From contig NZ_BDCH01000017.1 of NCBI RefSeq assembly GCF_001613405.1, positions 62,001 to 126,000 of the forward strand: a stretch of DNA of 64,000 nucleotides, read 5' to 3'. Source of the stretch: Nocardia crassostreae (lineage in GTDB: Bacteria > Actinomycetota > Actinomycetes > Mycobacteriales > Mycobacteriaceae). Position numbers and translations under genes: made by a program. Positions 27,292-39,746 of the stretch are shown here, piece by piece. The notes beneath the pieces were generated by a model. The model saw only the letters and a program-made list of their open reading frames with translations, had not been told where the DNA came from and did not search any database. The number at the start of each line of letters is the position of its first letter. Position 1 is the first letter of the stretch.

Positions 27292-30200
27292 GTGCTCAAT
27301 ACTTTCGTCGCAACGCTGTTCTCCCAGGTCGACAACCGGCCCACCGATCTGGTGTACCGCTTCCTGGACAGCGGTGACGTCGATGGTGTCGTGCGCGAAC
27401 TGTCCTACGCCGATCTGGGAATTCGAGTGCGGGCCGTGGCCGCCGCATTGCAGGATTCCCAGCCGCAGCGGGCGCTGCTGCTGTACCCTGCGGGCCCGGA
27501 GTTCGCCGAGGCATTCCTGGGCTGTCTCGCGGCGGGCGTGATCGCCGTGCCCGCTCCCCTGCCCGAATGGGACAATCGCTCATTGCGCCGATTGCGGCGG
27601 ATGGTGGCGCACGGCGAGGTCGAGGTCGTGCTCGCACCCCAGCGGGTGGTGGCGGATGCGGCCGCATTGTGCGCGGAGATTCCCGAATTGGCGGCCGTGC
27701 CGTGGCTGGCCACCGACCGCATTGCCGATGCCGAGGGATCGCGCTGGCGGGAACCGGATCTCGGCCCGGATGCGGTGGCGTTCATCCAGTACACCTCCGG
27801 TTCCACCAGCGCCCCGCGCGGCGTCCTGCTCACCCACGAGAATCTGCTGCACAATCAGGCCGCCATTGCCGACGGGCTCGGGCACGATCGCGCGTTCGCG
27901 GACTCCTGGGACGGCGCGCTGTTCGCCAGCTGGCTGCCGATGTACCACGATATGGGACTCATCGCCCCGCTGCTGCACACCATCTATCTCGGCGCCAATT
28001 CCGTACTCATGTCGCCGCTGCACTTCCTGCAGCGCCCGGAGCGCTGGTTGCGGGCGATCTCGACCTTCCGCGCCCACACCAGCGGCGGCCCCAACTTCGC
28101 CTATGAGCTGTGCGCGCGCAAGATCACCCCGGAGCAGCTCGACCGGCTCGATCTGAGCCGGTGGCGGGTGGCGTTCAACGGCTCCGAGCCGGTGCGCGCC
28201 GCGACGGTGCGCAAGTTCGCGGATACCTTCGCCCCGGCCGGATTCCGCGCCAAGACCCAGCAGCCGGTGTACGGCCTGGCCGAGGCCACCCTGATCGTGA
28301 GCGCCTCCGACACGGCGACGACGCCCACCATCCGCGAGATCGCCGGGACGGATACCCGCCGCGAACTGGTGGGCGTCGGCAGGGCGGTCGAGGGCATCTC
28401 GTTCGAAATCGTCGATCCGGAGCGCGGCATCGCACGCACCGACGGGGAGGAAGGCGAAATCTGGGTCGCCGGAAAGAGTGTCGCCGCCGGGTATTTCCGG
28501 GACGAGGAGGCCACCGCCGAGGTGTTCGGCGCCACGCTGCCCGGCGACGAGCGCCGGTTCCTGCGCACGGGTGATCTCGGAATCCGCTCCGCCGGTGAGC
28601 TTTTCATTACCGGCAGGCATAAGGACCTGTTGATCGTGGACGGCCGCAATCACTACCCGCAGGATATCGAGGCGACCGTCGAGGCCGCGCACGCCGCTGT
28701 CCGGCCCGGGTGTATCGCGGCCTTTTCCGTCGAGATCGGCTCCGCCGGTGAGCAACCTGTGGTGGTGGCCGAGGTGCGCGGTGAGGATCCGGCTGAACTC
28801 GCCGATATCGAGGCCGCGGTGCGGGGCGCGGTCTCGACCGAGCACGGGCTCACGCTCGCGACGGTGCTGCTCATCCGGCCGGGCACCATATTCAAGACCA
28901 GTAGCGGGAAGATCCAGCGTTCGGCGTGCCGGGCGGCATATCAGTCCGGTGAGCTGCTCGCATTGACGGCGGGTCCGCTGCGGTCGCAGGAGGACGAGCT
29001 GTTCGACGTCGAAACGGACACCGCAGGTGCGGAACTCGCCGAGACCGGGCCGTCGGCGGAGGCGATCCGATCCTGGCTGGTGCTGGAGATCGCGCGACAG
29101 GCCGCGCTGGATCCGGAACGCATCGACGTGAACCTGCCGCTGGTCGAATTCGGTTTGGGTTCACACGATCTGGTCGATTTGGTCATCGAGCTGTCGGACT
29201 TCGTCGGCAGTTACGTCGATACCAATATGTTCTTCGACCATCCGACGATCGCCGGTGTGGCCGCAGCGCTCGCGCCCGCCGAGCCGATCGCGCCGCAGGC
29301 CGAGCCTCCGGCAGCGGAGGCAGCGGAGCCAGCGGAGAGCGGCGATACCGCGAATCCCCTCGGCGACAATGCCGATGACGACGCGATCGCCATCCTGTCG
29401 ATGTCCTGCCGCTTCCCGGGCGCCGCGGACTCCCCCGAGGCGCTGTGGCGACTGCTGGACGGCAATGACGACGCGCTCGGCGAGGTTCCCGCCGGTCGCT
29501 GGGATATCGACGGACTCTACGACCCGGATACCACCGCGACCGGTAAGGCGTACACCTTCCGCGGCGGATACGTCGACGGCATAGACCATTTCGACGCCGC
29601 GTTCTTCGGCATCGGACCGCGCGAGGCCGCCGTCATGGATCCGCAGCAGCGCATGATGCTGCAACTCGCTTGGGAGGCCATCGAGCGGTCGGGGCGCGAT
29701 CCACGGACCCTGCACGGCAGTGCGACCGGCGTGTACCTCGGCGTCTACGGCACCGGCTATCTGGCCGCTCCCGCGCCGGAGCAGCTGAACGGTCAAGTCG
29801 GGACGGGACTTTCGCCGAGTGTGGCGTCCGGCCGGATCAGCTACACGCTCGGGCTGCACGGCCCGGCGGTCACCCTGGATACCGCGTGCTCCTCGTCGAT
29901 CGTCGCCATGCACTCGGCCATGGCCGCACTGCGGGCGGGCGAATGCGATCTCGCACTGGCCGGTGGGGCCACGCTGCTCATGTCGCCGATCGCGCATATC
30001 GAACTGCGCAAGCTGGGCGTGCTGTCGCCGACGGGACGCTGCGCGCCGTTTTCGGCCGATGCGGACGGGACGGTGTGGGCCGAAGGGGCCGGGCTGGTGC
30101 TGCTGAAGCGGCTCGGCGACGCCCGGCGCAACGGGGATCGGGTGCTCGCGATCATTCGCGGGTCCGCGGTCAATCAGGACGGCCGCAGCCAGGGGTTGAG

Positions 30201-33200
30201 TGCGCCCAATGGCGCTGCCCAGGAACAGGTGCTGCGCTCGGCGCTGCGGGTCTCCGGGCTGGCGCCGCACGATATCGACTATGTCGAGGCGCACGGCACC
30301 GGCACCGCGCTCGGCGATCCGATCGAGGCGCGAGCCTTGGCGCGGGTCTTCGGACCGGATCGGGATCCGGCTCGGCCGCTCGGCATCGGATCGCTGAAAT
30401 CCAATGTCGGGCATACGCAGGCGGCCGCGGGCGTGGGCAGTGTCATCAAACTCGTTCTCGCCGTGCAGCACGAGCGCATTCCGGCGACCTTGAATGCGAG
30501 TGTGCCGTCGTCTCAGGTCGATTGGGAGCGCAGCGGCATGGCGGTGGCGGCCGAACCGCTGCCCTGGCGGCGGGGTTCCCGGCCGCGGCGCGCCGGGGTG
30601 AGCGCCTTCGGGCTCAGCGGCACCAATGCGCATCTGATCCTCGAAGAAGCGCCGATCGAGTCCGACGCGCTGCCGACAACTCCGTCGGATTCGGATACTG
30701 TTGCGCTGCTGCCGCTTTCGGTGCGCAGTCAGGTATCTCTGCACGGCCAGGCCGAGCGGCTGCTGGACCTGGTGACCGCCGACCCGGCCTTGGAGCCGGG
30801 ACCGGTATCGCGGGCACTGGCGTTGCAGCGCAACCAGTTCGAGCACCGTACCGTCGTGGTGGCTGCCGACCGGGACGAAATGGTCTCCGCCCTGCGTGAT
30901 CTGGTGGACGGCAGGTCCTCGGAGAATGTCGTCGCCGGTGCGGGCGCGGTGCTCACCAATGCCAAGACCACGTTCGTCTTCCCCGGCCAGGGCATGCAAT
31001 GGGTCGGCATGGGGCGCGATCTGCTCGCCGCCTCCGAGAAGTTCCGCGCCGAATTCGAGCAGTGCGACAAGGCTTTCGGCGCGCACACCGGCTGGTCGCT
31101 GATGGACCGGTTGAACACCATGACCGCCGCCGATCTCGGCGATTTTCCCGTCGTCCAGCCATTGCTGTTCGCCACCATGGCCGCGCTGGCGGCCACCTGG
31201 CGCGCGGCGGGCGTGGTCCCGGATGCGGTGATCGTCCACAGCCAGGGCGAGGTCGCCGCGGCGTACTGCGCCGGAGCCATCGAATTGAGTGACGCGGCAC
31301 GGATTGTCGTGACCCGCAGTCGGCTCATGCAAGGCGTTACCGAACCCGGAGCGATGGCCATCGTCGGCCTGCCCGAGGCCGAGGTGACCGAGCGATTGGC
31401 GGGCTTCGACGGCCGCGTGTCGATCGCGGCGGTCAATGTGCGGCGGTCGACCGTCGTCACGGGCGAGCAGGCCGCGGTGGAAGAACTGCTGGCCGAACTG
31501 GACCGTTCGGGGATCTACACCCGCCTCGGCGCGGCGGGCGCCGGGTACGGCGGTCACTCCCGATTGATCGACCCCATCCGCGAGCCGCTGCTCGCCGAGC
31601 TGGCCGATCTGACAGCGGGTTCTCCTGCCACACAGTGGTATTCGACCGTGACGGGCGAGCCGGTGACCGGCGCGCTGATCGACCCCGCCTACTGGTACCG
31701 GAACGCACGCGAACCCGTGCGATTCGCCGCCACCATCGAGCGCATGATCGCGGACGGCTTCCGGTACTTCGTCGAAATGGGCGCACACCCCTCCCTGACC
31801 GCCGCCGTCAAGACCGTGTCGGAGGAGCTCTCCCGCGAGGTCGTCGCCGTCGGCTCGCTGGTGCGCGACCAGGACGGCCCGACCAGCCTGGCCAGGGCGC
31901 GAGCCGAACTCCATGTCGCGGGCCACGACCTCGACTGGACCGCCCTGGTCCCCGAATCCGGCCGCGTCGACCTGCCCACCTACGCCTTCGACGAACGCCG
32001 CTTCTGGACCGAACGCCTCAACCGCGACACCACCGCCCTCGGACTCGACGATGCAACCCACCCCATCCTGGGTGCGGTTGTACCGCAGCCGGATTCCGAT
32101 GGCGTCACCCTGACCGGCCGGATATCGCACCGGCTGCAACCCTGGCTGGCTGATCACGCGGGACCCGCCACGGTCCTGCTCCCCGGCTCGGCACTGGTCG
32201 AGATGGCCGTCCGCGCCGGTGACGAAGTGGACAGTCCCGTGCTGCGGGAGTTGGTATTGCGCGCCCCACTGGTCGTCCCTCCGCGCGGAGCGGTCCAGAT
32301 CCAGACCGTGGTCGGTGGCGCCGATCCGGATAGCCGCCGCACGGTCCGGATCCACGCCCGCGATGAGAACGACCCGGACGCCCGCTGGACCCTGCACGCC
32401 GACGGCGTTCTGGCCGAGGAATCCGAAGCTCCTCTGCCACAGCTCGATTCGCACGAAGTTGCACAGACCGAACCCGCTCCGTGGCCACCAGCCGATGCGC
32501 CATGGCCGCCCGCGGATGCGGCCCGAGTCGACGTCGATGCCTTGTACGCCGAACTGTTCGCACGCGGCCACCAGTACGGCCCGATCTTCCGCGCGATGCG
32601 TTCGGCGTGGCGACGCGATGAGGACATCTTCGCCGAAGTCGAGCTCCCCGAATCCGCACAGGCCGAGGCCGCACAGTTCGGCATCCATCCGGCTTTGCTG
32701 GATGCCGCCCTGCATGCCACCGCTCTGTTCGCGGACAACGGTGCGCACGCTCTGCTGCCGTTCGTGTGGACCGATGTGGCACTGTGGGCCTCCGGCGCCA
32801 CCGCATTGCGCGTCCGTCTCACCAAGTCCGGCGCGGACACCGTCACCATGTCCGCCACCGACCGAACCGGCCGCCCGGTCGTCTCGGTGGGTTCGGTCCT
32901 GCTGCGACCGGTCGCCGCCGCTCAGTGGGATGCGGCCGCCCTCGCGCCCGCCTATCGCCGCCTGTTCCGGATGGAGTGGTCGCGGCTCGCGCTCACCGCA
33001 CCGGATCGAACGCTCACCGTGCGCGACTGGGACTCCCCCGACGCGGCCACCGCCGACACGCTCATTCTGACCGTGCCCCAAGGCGATTCGCCGGACCAGG
33101 TGCACACGGCCGCCCAGCACGTCCTGTCGGCGCTGCAAACGATCCTCGGCGACAGCCGATTCGACACAAAGCAACTGGTCGTCCGCACGCGTCACGCGGT

Positions 33201-36200
33201 AGCCGTCATGGCCCATGCGGAGGTTCCCGATCCGGTGGGTGCGGTTGTGTGGGGACTGGTGCGGTCGGCGCAGTCGGAGAATCCGGGGCGGATCGTGTTG
33301 ATCGACACGGCCGATGAGGGCGTGGATGTCGCCACGCTGCTCGCCGGTGGGGAGCGGCAGGTGGCCGTCCGGGACGGGGTGGCGTTCGTGCCGCGGCTGA
33401 CTCGGCTGATGGAGGCCACGGAGCGGCCGCTCGAAGGACGGGTGTCGCTCGGGGACGGCGCGGTGCTGATTACCGGTGCGCCGGGACGGTTGGGATCGGC
33501 GCTGGCTCGGCATATGGCCGGGGCGTATGGCGTGCGGGATCTGGTGCTGGTCAGTCGGCGTGGGATCGACGGCCCGGGTGGGGTCGCGCTGCGCGAGGAA
33601 CTGGAGAGCCAGGGAGTGCGGGTGCGGTTCGCGGCCTGCGATATCACCGATCGGGCGGCGCTGGCGAAGTTGCTCGAGGGGTTGCCGCTGGCGGGTGTGG
33701 TGCATGCGGCGACCGTGCTCGAAGACAGCACCCTGGGGGCCATGACGCCGGGACAGCTGGAGCGGGTGCTGCGGCCGAAGGTTGATGCGGCGCGGTATCT
33801 GCACGAGCTGACGGTGGATCGGGAGCTGTCGTTCTTCGTGATGTTCTCGGCGGCGGGCGGGTTGTTCGGGACGCCGGGGCAGGCCAATTACGCGGCGGCG
33901 AATGCCTATCTCGGTGCGCTGGCATTGCGGCGGCGGGCGATGGGGTTGCCTGCCCAGGCGCTGGCCTGGGGTGCGTGGGAAGTCGATATGCACGATCACT
34001 ACGCACTGGCCGATATTCGGCGGATCGAGCGGGCGGGTGTCCGGACGTTCTCGGTGCCGCAGGGTATGGCATGTTTCGATGCGGCGCTGCGGGTCGGGGA
34101 TCCGATTATTGTTCCGCTGCTGCTGGATACCGAGGTGCTGCGGCGGTCGGCGGGGATTCCGCCGCTCTTGCGCGGGCTGGTGCGGCGGGCGCATCGTCGT
34201 GCGGTGGCGGATGCGGCGACCGTCGATGCGGCGGCGGGATCGCGGTTCGCCGAACAGCTTCGGCGGGTGCCGCGGGCGGAGGCGGTCGCCTTGGCGATAG
34301 CGGCCGTGGCCGACTGGACCGGGCAGGTGCTCGGGCACGGCGGGGCCGAAAAGGTCTCGGCGGAGGAGACTTTCCAGAGTCTAGGCCTGGACTCGCTGAT
34401 GGCGATCGAACTGCGCAACAAGGTGCGCGAGCACACGGGTATCTCGGTGCCGCTGGGCACCATCCTGGCCGAGCGGAATCTGGCCGAACTCGCCGACTAC
34501 CTGGTCGGAGAAGTCCTGCAGCAGAACGCATCCGGTGATCGGACGGTCGAGGTCGCCGAGGTGCCCGAGATCGAGGTGCTGCCGGTCACCCGGGACATGA
34601 TGCGGCTGTTGCGGACCGAACAGCTCGGCATACCCAGCGCCGCGCAGACCGGCGGCGTCGCGGTGCGGCTGACCGCGCCGGTCACTCGGCCGCAGCTGGC
34701 GCAGGCGCTGGCTCGGCTGGCGGGGCGACATGCGGCGCTGCGCACCACCATTCGACCCAGCGAGGAACACGGGCGGCAGTTGGAGGTGCATCGCGAGCCC
34801 GGCGAGTTGGCCGGGTGGCGCGAACTGGAGCGCCTCGATGACGCGGTGGTGCAGGAGCGCTTCCGCGAACTGATGGCGCGGCCGTTCGACCTGGAGACCG
34901 GGCCGCTGTGGCGATTCGAGCTCCTGCTTGCCGAATCCGCCGATCCGGTACTGCTTTTCGGCGCGCATCACAGCATGAGCGATGTGCAGTCCATGCTGCT
35001 CGTGGCGGGTGAGCTCGCGGCGGAGCTGTCCGGGGTGCGGCTCGGCGATGTCGTGAGCAACCGGGATATGCACCAGTTGCTGGCCGCGCAGCAGAGCAAG
35101 CGCGACAATGCCGATAGCGTGGTCGCGCAGTGGCGTGAGAGCTTCGCGGGGGCCCGCAGGCTCGAATTGACCTTGGCGCGACCGCGTCCGGCGCATCGCA
35201 GCTACGGTGCGGGAGCGATTGCCCTCGATATGCCCGCCGGACTGCACGATCGGGTCGCCGACCGTGGCCGCGAACTCGGCCTCACCCCGGCCGCCATCTT
35301 CCTCGGCGCTCTGAGACTGCATCTGGCACGCAGGCAGCAGGTCGATCGCTTCGCGGTGGCGGTTCCGGTGGACACCCGCATGCATGCCGATGCGACCGAT
35401 GCGGTCGGCTATTTCTGTGTGCCCGTGCCGTTCCCGGCGACGGTCACCGCCGATGATCTCGTCACCGACGTGCTCCGCCGCACCGGCGAGCGGCTGCGAA
35501 ATCTGCTCGCCCCGGGCGCGGGCTTCGCAGATGTGCTGGCCGCGCTGGCCACCGCGGACCTGCGCCGCGACAACGCGCCGTTGATCGAGGTGTACTTCAA
35601 CTACCTGCGCGCCAACTCCGCCGTCGCGGCGGCCGAAATCGTTCCGGTGAGCACGGGCTACTCCGATCTCGACCTCATGGTGGCGGTGCTGCCGGATACC
35701 GGCCAGGTGTGGTTCACCTACAACAGCGACATCATCGACGCGCGGACCTGCGCCGAATTCGGTGCGGAGTACCTGGATACGGTCGCGGCGGTCATCGGGG
35801 ATCCGAGCGCACCGGCTCGGCCGGAAATCGGCGGGCAGGCACGCGCTGTCGAGCAGCCTGCGGCTATCCCTGCTGTGCAGCAGTCCGTTTCGGGGGTCCG
35901 GGCCGCACTGGGTGCGACCTTCGCCCTGGGCAGATTGCCCGAGCTGCTGGTGGCGGCGTCGGCGGACACCACCGCTATCACCGTCGCGGAAGCGCCCTAC
36001 CACCACGTCCTGGCCGGACTGCGCGATCCTTCCGGCGTCTTCGCGCAGTCCTCGACAACGCTCGGCATCGTGCTGCTGCGGGCGGCGGATCTGGAACGGT
36101 TCGGCCCGATCACCGACGACCAGCTCACGGAGTTCGGCACCGAATACTCCGCTGCCGTGCGCGATCTCGCCGAGCGGACCCGAAAGCGCGTCATCGTCGG

Positions 36201-37488
36201 CATCCTGCCCTCGGCCGAACCGCAGGAACGGCTGCTCGCCTGGGAGCGGCTCGTCATCGCACAGCTGCACGAGATTCCCGGTGTCGCGGTCGTGGATTCG
36301 AACGAGTGGCTGCGAGATCACCCGGTCAGCACTCCCTTCGACGACCGGACCGAGATCCTGGCACACCTGCCCTTCTCCCCCGAATTCCAAGCCGCCGTGG
36401 CATTGACCCTGGTCGACATCGTCGCGGCCGTCACCGAACCCGCGCCCAAGGTGATCGCCGTCGACGGCGACGACACCCTGTGGAGCGGCACGGCGGGTGA
36501 GATCGGATCCGCCGCCGTGACATTCGATGGGCCGCGGCTGGCGCTGGCCGCGCGGCTCGCGCAGTGGCGAGCGGCGGGCACGTTGCTGGTTCTGGTGACC
36601 AACAATGACGCTGACATTGTCGAAGCCATCCTGGATCGACCCGAAAGCCCGCTGCACCGAGCTGATTTCGCCGCCGTCTCCGCGGGCTGAGGCAACAAGC
36701 CACAGCGGCTGGAAGATATCGCACAGACCCTGCGGCTCGGCCTCGACTCCTTCTGCTATCTCGACGACAACCCCGTCGAAGTGGCGCGCATGCGCGCACA
36801 ACTACCCGAAGTGCTGTCGGTGACCTGTCCCCCAGCCCCGGAGCTGGAATCCTTCCTCACTCGCCTGTGGCCCATGACGCCGAGGGCGGCGACGGCCGAG
36901 GACCGCACGCGAGCCGACTTCTACCAGCAGGAAAACCTGCGCGACCAGGCCCGCGCCACCGCCGAATTCACCGATTTCCTGGCCCAGCTGAACCTCGAGG
37001 TCGACATCGCCCCACTGGCCGACGCCACCCTCGAGCGCGCCGCACAACTCGTCCGCAGAACCAATCAGTTCACCCTCGCCGCCGTCACCACCGACGATCT
37101 CGATCGCTGGCGCGAGGATGGCGAGGTCTGGACCGCGACCGCCCGCGACCGCTTCGGCGACTACGGCCTGATCTCGGTCCTCGCCCTGCGCCCCGACAAC
37201 CACACCCTGTGGATCCAAGGCTGGCAACTCAGCTGCCGCGCCCTCGGCCGCGGCATCGAGGAACACCTGCTCACCTGGGCGGCGGATCGAGCCGACAGCC
37301 TCGGCTGCACGACAATCCGCATATCGGTCGATCACACCGCCCGCAACGAACCGGCCCGCAAGCTGGCCGCCCGCCTCCTCGGCACACCCACCACCGACCA
37401 GCCCCTGGACGTCACGGTGACACCGGATCGCCCACGGCAGTTCCGCTCCTGGGAAACCCACCCCGACCGCGCGGAGGCCGCCGAATGA
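27292..37488 (+). pseudogene. FAAL-PKS-C-FkbH megasynthase interrupted by one in-frame TGA
   Basis: Starts at GTG 27292 (AGAGGA upstream). Domains in order: FAAL about 1-560 (YTSGSTSAPRG, SWLPMYHDMGLI); ACP1 (Ser624, GLGSHDL); KS (Cys866, His1001, His1041); AT (Ser1317 in HSQGE; specificity region GYGGHS at 1418-1423); DH (His1622 in HAGPATVLLP, the usual Gly being Ala, and Asp1804); KR (TGAPGRLG at 2061, Ser2186, Tyr2200); ACP2 (Ser2368); condensation domain (His2559, His2560, Asp2564: HHSMSD); FkbH-type HAD (DGDDT at 3058-3062). TGA at 36688-36690 cuts FkbH at codon 3133; the same frame continues with GNKPQRLEDIAQTLRLGLDS and LDDNPVE for 265 more codons. From family knowledge FAAL loads a free fatty acid, and FkbH makes glyceryl-ACP from bisphosphoglycerate. 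There is no ER or TE. Confidence 0.9.
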
Positions 37489-39746
37489 CCGCCCAGGACG
37501 AACGCCCACCGGTCCGCAACCCGGCCATCGACCGCCGCACACGCGCAGAGAACCTCGAACGCGGCTCCGCGGCAATGGATGTCGCCGCTCTCCTTGCACG
37601 CACCGGCCCCACAGCCCCGGTGAAATCCATCCCGCCCGCCGAAGAGCCCCGGCCCACAACACAAATGGGACAGAGCTGGGACATCGAAATGTTGGCCGCG
37701 GCGATCACCGAGGTGGCGAATCGGTTCAGTGTGACGCCGATGGATGCCGATACGGACTTCTTCGATGCGGGCGGGACCTCGCTGGCGGCGGTGGAATTGC
37801 TCGCGACGCTGGGGCGTGAGCTCGGTGTCGAACCCGATCTCGACACGGTGTTCTTCGATGCGCGGCCGCGGCGGTTGGCCGGTCGGTGGCTGGCCGACCA
37901 TCCCGAGCTCGCGCGATCGCGGACCGACGGGCAATCCGACACCGATGATCTCGCGCAGATGTTCGCCGATCTCGCGGGTGCGGATCGGCTGCCGATTGTG
38001 GCGGGGGCGGAGTGGGTTGCGCCGCAGCGGATTCTACTGACCGGGGCGACGGGGTTTCTGGGGAGTCATTTGTTGCTGGATCTGTTGCGGCACAGTCGGG
38101 CTCATGTGGTGTGCCTGGTGCGCGCCGAGGATTATCAGGATGCGGCGCGACGGCTGGAGAGCGCTGTCCGAGGGTACGGGCAGCCGTGGTCTCGGGAGGT
38201 GTTGCGGCGGGTGACGCCGCTGGCGGGGGATCTGCGACTGCCGCGGCTCGGGCTGTCGGAGGAGCGGTGGGAGGCGCTGGCGGCCGAGGTTGATTCGATC
38301 GTCAATTCGGGTGCCGCGGTGGATTTTCTGCGTGGTTATCCGTCACTGCGGAAGACGAATGTGCTGGGGCCGTTGACGTTGGCGGAGTTGGCGTGCACCG
38401 GCAGAACCAAACCGGTGCATCATATTTCGTCGCTGGCGGTGCTCAACGGGTCGGATGCGGAGGTGCTGGGTGAGGACGAGCCGACGGCCAATGTCGCGGC
38501 GCTGCCCATCGGGTACGACCGGTCCAAGTGGGCCGCGGAGGCGGTGCTGCGGCGGGCCGGTGAGCACGGGGTGGTGGTGACCGTGCTGCGGGCGGGCGGG
38601 ATCGGGGGTCATCCGGAGACCGGGGCGCACAATCCGCGGGATCTCAATGCCGGAATCACGGCGGCGCTCATGCGATTTCGGACCGTGCCGGGGTTCCGGT
38701 ATCTCAATGCGGCGCCGGTCGATTGGGTGAGCCGGGTGGCGGCGGAGATCGTCGGGACGCCGAGTGCGTGGGGGCACACCTATCACCTCACGGGAGCGCC
38801 GACCTCGCTCGAGCAGATCGTCGCCGAAACCACGCTGGGCGGGCTGGGGATTCGGGTGCAGCACTGGGAACAGTGGTGCGAGGACGTGGTGCGGGCGATC
38901 AAGGACGGTCCGGTGCCGGAACTGGAATCGCTGGCGCAGGTCTTGCAGAGCCCGGTGGCGCGGCGGCAGCTGGCGGCCATGGTGACCGCGCCGCCCGCGA
39001 CCTCCGCGCGCACGGATGCCTTCGTGGCCGCGCGGGGGCTGCCCGCGCCCACGGCGTCCGGGGTGGCGGCACGCGGGAAGATGATCGCGACCCTGGCGGG
39101 GACGGGATCTCGGGCAGGGCAGGATCCCTATCTGCGGTTCTACGAAACGCTCAGCGGCACAGTGGGTCCGGTCGGCGAAGCGGCCGATGTCCCCTGCGAT
39201 CTGCGGCTGGCTCTCTCGGTCGCGAGCTCCGCCCAGGTATTCGGCGCACGGACGCTGGACGTGAGCGGCGAACTCGTGTGCGCCCGATTGCACGACGAAC
39301 CGCTCACCGTCGAGGGCACGGCGATCGTGCGACCTCACGACGGTATTCCGCTGCGCCACGAACTGCGGCATCCGATCATGCATTACCAACTGACACTGCG
39401 TGATTCGTCCGGCGGCGCCTGGTGGCTGGAGGGCTACAAGTTCGCGGCGGCACAGCGGCGGCTGGTGCGCCAGCTCGGCACCCAGGTGATCGAGATCGGG
39501 CGCACCGGGGAGCCCGCGGCATTCCGCGGCGAGGTCGCGGTCCCCCTGCACACCTATCTGCCCGACCAGATCGACGGCATCGAGATCGATCCGCACCTGC
39601 CCGAACGGCAGCGGCGGCTGGCGAAACTGCTGTGGCTCAGCTGGTTCGGCGGCCAGCTCGGCAAGAGCCTGCTGGAGCCCATGCTGCGGGTGGGCACCGA
39701 TCTGCTGGATCTGCGCCGTGCCATGCGTAAGGAGCACCGCCGGTGA
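37485..39746 (+). CDS. ACP-thioester reductase with extra C-terminal domain
   Basis: 753 residues from an ATG overlapping the PKS stop (ATGA). A carrier domain comes first (Ser99 in DAGGTSLAAVELL), then an extended SDR reductase of the NRPS/PKS release type: ILLTGATGFLGSHLL near 184-198, YDRSKWAAE with Tyr344 and Lys348, and RAGGIGG. It should release the ACP-bound chain as an aldehyde with NADPH. The last about 200 residues (from DPYLRFYETLSGTVG) form a separate domain that resembles the linker in actinobacterial GMC-oxidoreductase/hydrolase fusions, and the next gene encodes the matching hydrolase type. That is a family resemblance from memory, not a search result. This ACP is the natural acceptor for the FkbH unit. 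Confidence 0.85.
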   Translation: MTAQDERPPVRNPAIDRRTRAENLERGSAAMDVAALLARTGPTAPVKSIPPAEEPRPTTQMGQSWDIEMLAAAITEVANRFSVTPMDADTDFFDAGGTSLAAVELLATLGRELGVEPDLDTVFFDARPRRLAGRWLADHPELARSRTDGQSDTDDLAQMFADLAGADRLPIVAGAEWVAPQRILLTGATGFLGSHLLLDLLRHSRAHVVCLVRAEDYQDAARRLESAVRGYGQPWSREVLRRVTPLAGDLRLPRLGLSEERWEALAAEVDSIVNSGAAVDFLRGYPSLRKTNVLGPLTLAELACTGRTKPVHHISSLAVLNGSDAEVLGEDEPTANVAALPIGYDRSKWAAEAVLRRAGEHGVVVTVLRAGGIGGHPETGAHNPRDLNAGITAALMRFRTVPGFRYLNAAPVDWVSRVAAEIVGTPSAWGHTYHLTGAPTSLEQIVAETTLGGLGIRVQHWEQWCEDVVRAIKDGPVPELESLAQVLQSPVARRQLAAMVTAPPATSARTDAFVAARGLPAPTASGVAARGKMIATLAGTGSRAGQDPYLRFYETLSGTVGPVGEAADVPCDLRLALSVASSAQVFGARTLDVSGELVCARLHDEPLTVEGTAIVRPHDGIPLRHELRHPIMHYQLTLRDSSGGAWWLEGYKFAAAQRRLVRQLGTQVIEIGRTGEPAAFRGEVAVPLHTYLPDQIDGIEIDPHLPERQRRLAKLLWLSWFGGQLGKSLLEPMLRVGTDLLDLRRAMRKEHRR

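Noticed and set aside
36688..36690. TGA as selenocysteine in FkbH
   Set aside because: The family has tryptophan, not cysteine, at this place as far as I recall, and no selenocysteine element was recognised after the codon.
29161..36801. Two long antisense frames (1725 and 806 codons) inside the PKS
   Set aside because: Same shadow effect; compositions are Arg/Pro/His/Gln-rich with no domain, while the sense strand has clear catalytic motifs.
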